Source of the DNA: Dehalococcoidia bacterium
GTDB lineage: Bacteria > Chloroflexota > Dehalococcoidia > GIF9 > JAUXIO01
DNA length: 42,200 nucleotides
Direction: 5' to 3'
NCBI GenBank assembly: GCA_030620975.1
Contig: JAUXIO010000007.1
Span: forward strand, 1-42,200
The notes beneath the pieces were generated by a model. The model searched no databases, was not told where the DNA came from, and worked only from the letters and a program-made list of their open reading frames with translations. Below, piece after piece: positions 26,806-33,571 of this stretch; the first letter of the stretch is position 1, and the number at the start of each line of letters is the position of its first letter. The translations under genes and the position numbers were made by a program.

Positions 26806-29400
26806 ATGTTTAGGTGGCTGGGTAGCTTAATTGACTCCAATGAGAAGGAACTAAAGCGCTTTGAGCCTTTAGTGGCTCAAATAAACTCTCTGGAGCCCGA
26901 TTTTGAGAAGCTCAGCGATGCTGAACTCGGCGCCAAGACAGATGAGTTTAAGAGCCGGCTGAAAGCTGGAGAAACGCTGGACGAACTTTTACCCGAAGCC
27001 TATGCCGCAGTTAGGGAAGCGGCTAGGCGGACTATAGGTCAGCGCCATTTTGATGTCCAGCTTATGGGCGGTATCGTCCTCCACCAGGGTAAAATCGCCG
27101 AGATGAAAACTGGTGAAGGTAAAACCCTTGTAGCTACACTCTCTCTCTATCTCAATGCCCTCACCGGCCACGGCTGCCACCTGGTCACCGTTAATGATTA
27201 TCTAGCCAGGCGTGATGCTTACTGGATGGGGTCCATTTACCATGCCCTGGGCACAAGCGTTGCCAGCATCTACCCCCAACAGAACCCGGATGAACATCTT
27301 CCAGCTCGCCTCTATGACCCTGATTACATTGATGAGAAAGATAGCCGCTGGCCTCACTTCAAGCCCATCACCCGCCACCAGGCTTATGAAGCAGACATAA
27401 CCTACGGCACTAACAATGAATTTGGCTTCGATTACCTCAGGGACAACATGGTGATGGACCTTTCCCAGTGCGTCCAGCGTTCGCCTAGTTATGCCATCGT
27501 CGATGAGGTAGACAATATCCTCATTGATGAGGCGCGCACTCCGCTCATCATCAGCGGCGCCGCTGAAGAAGCTACCCAGAAGTATTATATCTTTGCCCGA
27601 TTGGTCCCTCGCCTGGCTAGAGATGCAGACTATGCCATTGATGAAAAAACGCGCACCGCCAGCCTGACTGATGCTGGCATCAGTAAAATGGAAAACATGC
27701 TCAAAAGGGAAGGAATGCTCAAAGCACCCAGCCTCTACGACCCATCAAACTATAACCTCACCCAGTATCTGGAGAATGCCCTTAAAGCTCAGGTTCTGTT
27801 CAAGAGAGACCGTGACTATATGGTCAAGAATGGGCAGGTTATCATCGTTGATGAATTCACCGGGCGGCTGATGCTGGGGCGAAGATACTCTGAGGGGCTG
27901 CATCAGGCAATTGAAGCCAAGGAAAGAGTTAAAATTCAGCGGGAAAGTGTCACTCTAGCTGCCATCACCTTCCAGAACTATTTCCGCCTTTACAATAAGC
28001 TAGCCGGCATGACTGGAACTGCTGCCACCGAAGCTGAGGAGTTTCACAAAATCTACAAGCTGGAAGTGGTGGTCATACCCACCAATAAGCCAATGATTCG
28101 CGCTGATTACCCTGACCAAATTTATAAGGACGAAGAGGCCAAGTTTAAGGCCGTAGCCAGAGAAATTGAGCAGCTTAACACTCAAGGCACACCAACCCTG
28201 ATAGGCACGGTATCCATTGAAAAGTCGGAACACTTGAGCGACCTTCTTAAGAGAAAAGGGATACCTCATCAGGTGCTCAACGCTAAACATCATGAAAAAG
28301 AGGCTGCCATCATCGCTCAAGCTGGACGAACTGGCGCAGTGACTGTAGCTACTAATATGGCTGGGCGGGGCGTAGATATCATACTCGGTGGCAACCCCGA
28401 CGGGCGCCCTGAAAAAGAATGGCAGGAGGAGCACGAGAAAGTGGTAGAGTTTGGCGGGCTTCACATCGTTGGCACCGAGCGTCATGAAGCCAGGCGCATT
28501 GACAACCAGCTTAGAGGGCGTGGCGGAAGGCAGGGCGACCCGGGAAGCTCTCGCTTTTATGTCTCTCTGGAAGATGATGTTGTCCGCCGCTTTGGCGGTG
28601 ACCGCGTTAAAGGCTTCATGGAGTGGGCTGGTTTAGATGAAAATACCCCTATTGAACACTCCATGGTCAGCAAAGCCATAGAAAATGCCCAGATACGCGT
28701 GGAAGGCTACCACTTTGATACCCGCAAGCACCTCGTCGAGTACGATGATGTGGTCAACAAGCACCGTGAGGTAATCTACGGCGAGAGAAATAAGATACTG
28801 AGCGGTGCCGACCTCAAGGCAAATATCCTGTCCATGATTCACGGTGAAATTCAGAATGTGGTGGCTGCCCACTTCAGCGACGACCACATTGAACCGGACC
28901 TATCCGGTTTACTTGAAGACATCTCCACCATCTTTCCCCCGCTGCCAGAGTTAAATCTCAATGCCTTATCTCAGCTAAACCACAAGCAGATTACCCAGAA
29001 ACTGGAACAATATGCTGAAGATTTATATCAGCAGCGGGAGCAAGAAATAGGCGCTGATAACATGCGGATGGTAGAACGACTGGTAATGCTGAGAGTCATT
29101 GATAGCCTGTGGATGGAGCACCTCACCGCCCTGGAGCACGTGCGTCAAGGAGTGGGCCTGCGCGCTGCTGGGCAGCAAGACCCGTTAGTAGTTTATAAGA
29201 GAGAAGGGCACAGCCTGTTTGAGGCCCTGCTTGCCAATGTCCAGCATGATATTGTTCACAGCATTTACCGCATTGGCATTAAAAAGGAGCCAGTACCTAA
29301 GCCTAAAAAGCAGGCAGTGGCTGCGGGCAGGAAAGTCGGGCGCAATGACCCCTGTCCCTGCGGTTCTGGGAAAAAATACAAGTACTGCTGTGGTGGATAA
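26806..29400 (+). CDS. secA: Preprotein translocase ATPase SecA
   Basis: 864-aa motor that drives preproteins through Sec[21 protein letters not shown] and Walker A TGEGKT (102-107), then [60 protein letters not shown] and the C-terminal zinc motif [15 protein letters not shown] (SEC-C, SecB/lipid binding). Between IYPQQ and [20 protein letters not shown] there is an insertion of about 25-30 residues, rich in Asp/Pro/Arg, relative to common SecAs. AAGGGAAAAGC precedes the ATG, 9 nt after prs. fmdB follows 20 nt downstream. Confidence 0.98.
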   Translation: MFRWLGSLIDSNEKELKRFEPLVAQINSLEPDFEKLSDAELGAKTDEFKSRLKAGETLDELLPEAYAAVREAARRTIGQRHFDVQLMGGIVLHQGKIAEMKTGEGKTLVATLSLYLNALTGHGCHLVTVNDYLARRDAYWMGSIYHALGTSVASIYPQQNPDEHLPARLYDPDYIDEKDSRWPHFKPITRHQAYEADITYGTNNEFGFDYLRDNMVMDLSQCVQRSPSYAIVDEVDNILIDEARTPLIISGAAEEATQKYYIFARLVPRLARDADYAIDEKTRTASLTDAGISKMENMLKREGMLKAPSLYDPSNYNLTQYLENALKAQVLFKRDRDYMVKNGQVIIVDEFTGRLMLGRRYSEGLHQAIEAKERVKIQRESVTLAAITFQNYFRLYNKLAGMTGTAATEAEEFHKIYKLEVVVIPTNKPMIRADYPDQIYKDEEAKFKAVAREIEQLNTQGTPTLIGTVSIEKSEHLSDLLKRKGIPHQVLNAKHHEKEAAIIAQAGRTGAVTVATNMAGRGVDIILGGNPDGRPEKEWQEEHEKVVEFGGLHIVGTERHEARRIDNQLRGRGGRQGDPGSSRFYVSLEDDVVRRFGGDRVKGFMEWAGLDENTPIEHSMVSKAIENAQIRVEGYHFDTRKHLVEYDDVVNKHREVIYGERNKILSGADLKANILSMIHGEIQNVVAAHFSDDHIEPDLSGLLEDISTIFPPLPELNLNALSQLNHKQITQKLEQYAEDLYQQREQEIGADNMRMVERLVMLRVIDSLWMEHLTALEHVRQGVGLRAAGQQDPLVVYKREGHSLFEALLANVQHDIVHSIYRIGIKKEPVPKPKKQAVAAGRKVGRNDPCPCGSGKKYKYCCGG

Positions 29401-29420
29401 AGGAATTCGGAGGAAGCCTT

Positions 29421-29684
29421 ATGCCAATCTACGAGTATAAAGCTTCGGGCAAGGCTCACTGCGAGCTGTGCAAGAACAGATTTGAGGTAAGGCAGGGGAT
29501 GGATGATGAGCCGCTGAAAAGATGTCCAAAATGCGGCGCCGAAGTGAAAAGGCTAGTTTCTCGACCCTTCATATCTGTCAAAGAGCCGCTTCCTTTGAAG
29601 GAAACATTTAACACCCATACCGAAGAGGAAGCCGATAAAATGGGATTGGAGGGCGGCTTCGCCCAAGACCAAATCTGGGAGTGA
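29421..29684 (+). CDS. FmdB-type zinc-ribbon protein
   Basis: 87 aa. MPIYEYKA opens as in the FmdB/CxxC_CxxC_SSSS family, with CELC at 14-17 and CPKC near 35-38 forming a small zinc ribbon. Family members are small putative regulators of undefined role. A good GGAGG precedes ATG 29421. The C-terminal acidic tail ends in two consecutive in-frame TGA codons (29682-29687), after which the same frame encodes a SEC-C-like motif. It lies between secA and the EVE-nuclease gene. Confidence 0.8.
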   Translation: MPIYEYKASGKAHCELCKNRFEVRQGMDDEPLKRCPKCGAEVKRLVSRPFISVKEPLPLKETFNTHTEEEADKMGLEGGFAQDQIWE

Positions 29685-29747
29685 TGAGATGATGGAGTTT
29701 TGTTCTGTGGTTTAGGTAGCAAATGTAAGTATTGCTGCGGGAAATAG
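29685..29747 (+). pseudogene. Orphan SEC-C zinc-motif remnant, in frame after fmdB double stop
   Basis: After TGA-TGA the fmdB frame continues as DDGVL, then FCGLGSKCKYCCGK and TAG at 29745. The pattern CGxGSKxKYCCG is the SEC-C motif also seen at the end of SecA 300 nt upstream ([13 protein letters not shown]). At nucleotide level the two differ at many third positions, so a recent secA duplication is unlikely. There is no start codon. I read it as the tail of a lost SEC-C protein, left when the locus was rearranged. Stop readthrough from fmdB is a less likely reading. Confidence 0.5.
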
Positions 29748-29762
29748 GCAAGGAGTTTAAGG

Positions 29763-30812
29763 TTGGAACATAAATTTCATTTACTGATTTCCCCGAAGTT
29801 TTTTTCTAGAAGCCTAGAGTATGGCCTTTTCGGAGTGAGCGAGAGAAATTTGAATCAGCTTGCGAATATCAAAAAAGGCGATATCGTTTTCTATTACACT
29901 GCTCATAAGGTTGGGTCGAGAACTGAGGGTGTAATATACGGCCCCTTCGAGATCATAAGTGAGATATTCTTCAACGAACAACTCGTTTGGGTACCGGACA
30001 CTAAAGATAACAGCAAAGATAAATACCCTTTCCGCATCAAATTTAAGTATTTAGAGGAACATGTCTGCCCAAACCCCGTATCCGTCCAAGCTTTCTGGGA
30101 CCTCAGAGAAGAGGGAAAAATTAAGTCGGTTATTGATAGTTCGGCCTTGATAGACAAAGCAGTATGCACCTTACTCCATGACGAAGGTATCCTTTTAATG
30201 CAAACCTTATTACAGGCAAATCAGACCCCAGGAACGGACAAATCTCCCTACAAGGGACATAGTTTTGAGGAAAAGGAAATTGATGTTCGTAAGACCAAAG
30301 GCAAAGATATCCAAGAATTGAATATGGAGGCTTATTTAGAGGCTTACCTCCTTATGAACCCTGAAAAACTTCATCAACTCGCTGGTTTTAGCGATTTTTC
30401 TAGCAATAAATACCAAGTTGATGTTTTAAATCAAGTAAGCACCTTCATAGCTGGAGGAGCAATTGACATTGTATGCCTATATAAAAAGAAAGTGCTAGAC
30501 ATATGGCTGACCCTGAGTGCTGCAGTTTTTGAATTGAAGAAGGGAGTAATTGAGCCCTATTCTATCGACCAACTCACGAGATATATTGAATGGGCTGCTA
30601 GGCTAATACCAGGTGCCAAGCATGAGATGATTAAAGGAGTTATTATTGGTCGCGATTTTGGGAAGCAGATAAACCCGAGAAATGCTGTCCTTGAAAGAAT
30701 TACACTCTTTGACAAACTATATTCGCTAGATTGTTACACGTACCACGTGACTGATAAAGAAATTACTTTCGAAAAGTTCAACATAACCACTGGAGTGATA
30801 AAACATGCTTGA
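29763..30812 (+). CDS. EVE-like domain fused to PD-(D/E)XK (NucS-like) nuclease
   Basis: 349 aa. Residues 3-95 (FHLLISPKFFSRSLEYGLFG, LANIKKGDIVFYYTAHKVGS, EGVIYGPFEIISE) look like an EVE/PUA-type domain that reads modified bases. Residues 185-300 form a restriction-like core. After MEAYLEAYLLMNPEKL come GGAIDIV (D235), VFELKKG (E257, K259) and YSIDQLTRYIEWA (Q270), the order and spacing of NucS/EndoMS-type nucleases. Established knowledge: EVE domains recur in modification-dependent restriction enzymes. The inference is a type IV-like defence nuclease. TTG 29763 is the start, with AGGAG 7 nt upstream. The gene looks AT-richer than its neighbours and sits between fmdB and polX. Its stop overlaps the next start by 8 nt. 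The domain calls come from reading motifs only. Confidence 0.7.
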   Translation: MEHKFHLLISPKFFSRSLEYGLFGVSERNLNQLANIKKGDIVFYYTAHKVGSRTEGVIYGPFEIISEIFFNEQLVWVPDTKDNSKDKYPFRIKFKYLEEHVCPNPVSVQAFWDLREEGKIKSVIDSSALIDKAVCTLLHDEGILLMQTLLQANQTPGTDKSPYKGHSFEEKEIDVRKTKGKDIQELNMEAYLEAYLLMNPEKLHQLAGFSDFSSNKYQVDVLNQVSTFIAGGAIDIVCLYKKKVLDIWLTLSAAVFELKKGVIEPYSIDQLTRYIEWAARLIPGAKHEMIKGVIIGRDFGKQINPRNAVLERITLFDKLYSLDCYTYHVTDKEITFEKFNITTGVIKHA

Positions 30813-31035
30813 TAGAGAGGTCGTTGAGGAACTCCTCAGTTGCGAATTTGAAGAAATAGGGTTGAAAATACCCAAAGACATCAACAAACAAGAGCTTGTA
30901 GAGGCTTTTTGCCAGTATAGCGAAGATGATTACTACGAGTGGCTAAAGGATAACTTCGAATCTTTCTTTAACCATGGCAACCCCGAGTGGGAATGGATAA
31001 GGGAAAGAATCAGGTATTACTCGGAAATGCAATGA
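30805..31035 (+). CDS. Small acidic protein, partner of the EVE-nuclease (unknown function)
   Basis: 76 aa, strongly acidic, with many Trp/Tyr/Phe near the C-terminus (YYEWLKDNFESFF, PEWEWIRERIRYY) and no recognisable motif. The ATG at 30805 overlaps the nuclease stop by 8 nt, and its own TGA overlaps the polX start as ATGA. It is therefore translated between the two. Small acidic proteins encoded beside nucleases can be inhibitors, DNA mimics or accessory subunits, but nothing in the sequence proves that. I do not recognise the family. Confidence 0.65.
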   Translation: MLDREVVEELLSCEFEEIGLKIPKDINKQELVEAFCQYSEDDYYEWLKDNFESFFNHGNPEWEWIRERIRYYSEMQ

Positions 31036-32747
31036 AAAATACCGCCATAGCTAAAGTTTTTCAGGATATCGCCGACCTTCTGGAGCTCAAGGGGGAAAAT
31101 GTTTTCAAGATTCGAGCTTACCAGCGGGCGGCGCGGGCTATCGAGCATCTGCCCAAGGAGATGGAAATCATGCTTGAGGAGGGGGAAGACCTCAAAGGCA
31201 TCCCAGGAGTGGGCGAGGCCATAGCTAAGAAGACCACCGAGTTAATAACTACCGGGAAGCTGGGCTACTATGAAAATTTAAAGGCTGAGTTTCCCGAGGG
31301 CATAACCAGCCTTTTGGAAATCCCGGGCATCGGCCCCAAAACGGCCAAGAGGCTTTCCAGCGAGCTGGAAATAAAGTCGGTTGAGGAGCTGGAGCAAGCT
31401 GTCCGACAGGGTAAAGTGGCCAAGCTGTTTCGCCTTGGCGACAAGACCGCAGATAATATGCTTCAGCAAATTCAAGCATTCCGCCGCAAAGACCAGCGCA
31501 TTCCCATCGGAGAAGCTTTGCCCAAGGTGGATGAAATTCTAGCTGCCCTGCAGCCCATCCCCGGGGTGAGGAACTTAACTGCCGCCGGCAGTCTGCGTCG
31601 CTTCAGAGAGACCCTGGGGGACGTTGACCTCATGGGCACCGCCGATAACGCCGAAGGAGTCATCGGAGCTTTCGTTGCCTTACCACAGATAAGGCAAGTG
31701 TTAGTTCAGGGGCCGACTAAAGCCAGCGTTATCATCCCCGGCGGGCTTCAGGTTGATTTGCGCATGGTGGAACACGATTGCTTTGGTTCTCTGCTTCAAT
31801 ACTTCACCGGCAGCAAGCAGCACAACATCATTTTGAGAGAAAGAGGGCGCAGACAAGGTCTAAAATTGAGCGAATACGGCATTACCGACCTCGCCAGCGG
31901 CAAGCTGGAGAAGTTTACCTCCGAGGAGGAATTTTACCATCGGCTGGGACTTCAGTATATTCCACCGGAACTTAGAGAGGCCTCCAAAGAGGTAGAAAGG
32001 GCAGAGTCAGGCACCCTTCCCAAGCTGGTAGAACTAGGTGATATAAAAGGGGACCTTCACGCTCACACTGATTGGAGCGACGGGCACAATTCCATTGAGG
32101 AAATGGCTCTGACGGCTAAGGCTCTGGGTTATCAGTATCTGGCGATTACCGACCACTCCGTGGGAAGGGGCATTGCCCACGGACTTAATGAGGAGCGGCT
32201 AAGAGAGCAAGTTGCTAAGATTAAGGAATTGAATGAACGCCTGGATGGTATCCATCTCCTCAGCGGCATAGAAGTGGATATCCGAGCCGATGGCAGATTA
32301 GACCTCCCCGACGAACTTCTAGCTGAGTTGGATATCGTTATTGCAGCCATCCACTCGGCCATGAATCAGAGCCAGGAGCAGATAACTAGAAGGGTTATCA
32401 GAGCTATAGAAAATCCCCATGTTGATGTCATCGCCCATCCCACCTGCCGCCTCCTGGGAGAGAGAGAACCAGTAGCAATAGATATGGAGGCTGTCTTTCA
32501 GACCGCAGTCAAAAACAATAAGGCTCTGGAAATCAATGCCCAGCCCGACCGGCTTGATTTGAAGGACGTTCATGCCTTTCGGGCCAGACAGCTTGGAGTG
32601 AAGCTCACTATGGGCACCGACGCCCACAGCAGCGGCCAGCTTGGACTTATGCGCTTTGGCATTGGCGTCGCCCGCCGCGCTTGGTGTGAAGCTGAGCACA
32701 TACTGAACACCAAACCATTGGAGGAAATACTCGCCTTCCTACATTAA
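31032..32747 (+). CDS. polX: DNA polymerase X with C-terminal PHP domain
   Basis: 571-aa repair polymerase. Helix-hairpin-helix repeats (KGIPGVGEAIAKKTTEL; LLEIPGIGPKTAKRL) precede the Pol X palm, with AAGSLRRFRETLGDVDLMG (catalytic DVD near 196) and QVDLRMV (third Asp). The PHP phosphoesterase domain starts with DLHAHTDWSDGH (about 341) and holds ITDHS, GIEVDI, IAHPT and GTDAHS. All metal ligands are visible, so 3'-5' exonuclease/3'-phosphatase activity is expected. ATG 31032 is chosen by the ATGA overlap with the 76-aa gene and by homology to the usual N-terminus (AKVFQDIADLLELKGENVFK). The frame upstream of it belongs to the small gene. Confidence 0.96.
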   Translation: MKNTAIAKVFQDIADLLELKGENVFKIRAYQRAARAIEHLPKEMEIMLEEGEDLKGIPGVGEAIAKKTTELITTGKLGYYENLKAEFPEGITSLLEIPGIGPKTAKRLSSELEIKSVEELEQAVRQGKVAKLFRLGDKTADNMLQQIQAFRRKDQRIPIGEALPKVDEILAALQPIPGVRNLTAAGSLRRFRETLGDVDLMGTADNAEGVIGAFVALPQIRQVLVQGPTKASVIIPGGLQVDLRMVEHDCFGSLLQYFTGSKQHNIILRERGRRQGLKLSEYGITDLASGKLEKFTSEEEFYHRLGLQYIPPELREASKEVERAESGTLPKLVELGDIKGDLHAHTDWSDGHNSIEEMALTAKALGYQYLAITDHSVGRGIAHGLNEERLREQVAKIKELNERLDGIHLLSGIEVDIRADGRLDLPDELLAELDIVIAAIHSAMNQSQEQITRRVIRAIENPHVDVIAHPTCRLLGEREPVAIDMEAVFQTAVKNNKALEINAQPDRLDLKDVHAFRARQLGVKLTMGTDAHSSGQLGLMRFGIGVARRAWCEAEHILNTKPLEEILAFLH

Positions 32748-32811
32748 GCATGAGTTTAGCCAATACTAGACTCAGCTAAACGCTCAATAACGAAGGGAAT
32801 CACTGCATTTT

Positions 32812-32840
32812 TTGAAAGGTGCGAAACTTTGTAATAAACT
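32812..32840 (+). promoter_or_regulatory. Promoter of the 232-aa gene
   Basis: TTGAAA (32812-32817), 17 bp, TAAACT (32835-32840). The start near 32847 gives a leader of about 26 nt before ATG 32873. The frame open upstream of that ATG (from 32819) therefore lies in the promoter. Confidence 0.5.
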
Positions 32841-32872
32841 CTTTATATATAAGCGCAAAGATAGTCACGGAA

Positions 32873-33571
32873 ATGACGCAAGGCAAACTAGAAACTGTTC
32901 CCAGCCAAGCTGAAGGTGATGCACGAGCCATTCGGCATCTAAAAGAAGCTATCGCCAGTGGCAAGCATTGGTATATGGCTTTGCTGGAAGCTATTGGCTT
33001 GTGGACCAGCACTGAGGAAGACTATAGTGGACGCCACTACTGCTACCTCATAGACGGTGAAGCCTTCGATTGGTTGCTTCTGGCAGAGCGGCTGTGTGAG
33101 CAGGTGGATAGCCCCATTGCAGAAGAGGAGCTAATTAACCTCCTTTTCCTTGACAGGCCGCCCATTGAATTACCTAAAGGGGAGTTCAAGCGGCTGATTG
33201 GCGCCGCCAAGTACAAAGCTTACCTTAATTATCTCTATGGCATCTTGGTTGAGCAAGCTTTAATTTTGACCGCAGTTAATGAGATTCGCAAACAGCAGCG
33301 AAGTTTGGGCTTAAATAAGGATAGGGATACGATTGATAAGGCGCATCAATATATTTATGGTGCAAGTCAAGAAGCTCTGCTGGAATTATTCAGAAAAGAA
33401 AAGAAGCGTCGTCAACGCAAAACTGTAAGCTTAACTGAACTTAAAGAGTTTACTTACTGGTTGTTTAAGTACCGCGTGAAGAAAGGTGACAAGGCTCGCG
33501 TTGCCAGCGATACCAAAAAGGCTTTAGCATACTTACGTCAGTTGATGCTGGAGCGTCACTTTGGTTCCTAG
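32873..33571 (+). CDS. Conserved-looking hypothetical protein, mostly helical
   Basis: 232 aa from ATG 32873. No signal peptide or membrane segment. The N-terminal half is tryptophan/aromatic containing (GKHWYMALLEAIGLWTSTEE). The C-terminal half is basic and helical (LFRKEKKRRQRKTVSLTELK, then FKYRVKKGDKARVASDTKKA), so nucleic-acid contact is possible but unproven. I do not recognise the family. It has its own promoter at 32812-32840. Its stop codon shares CTAG (33568-33571) with the stop of the convergent valS. Confidence 0.75.
   Translation: MTQGKLETVPSQAEGDARAIRHLKEAIASGKHWYMALLEAIGLWTSTEEDYSGRHYCYLIDGEAFDWLLLAERLCEQVDSPIAEEELINLLFLDRPPIELPKGEFKRLIGAAKYKAYLNYLYGILVEQALILTAVNEIRKQQRSLGLNKDRDTIDKAHQYIYGASQEALLELFRKEKKRRQRKTVSLTELKEFTYWLFKYRVKKGDKARVASDTKKALAYLRQLMLERHFGS

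Noticed and set aside
29421-29747. FmdB as a selenoprotein or readthrough protein through the two TGA codons
   Set aside because: Two adjacent TGAs, no visible SECIS-like hairpin and no Cys/Sec context; a gene remnant explains the downstream motif better.
32754-32781. Hairpin GTTTAGC-N14-GCTAAAC after polX as a terminator
   Set aside because: A short AT-rich stem, long loop, no T tract and an alternative pairing (TGAGT/ACTCA) in the same bases; too weak to list.
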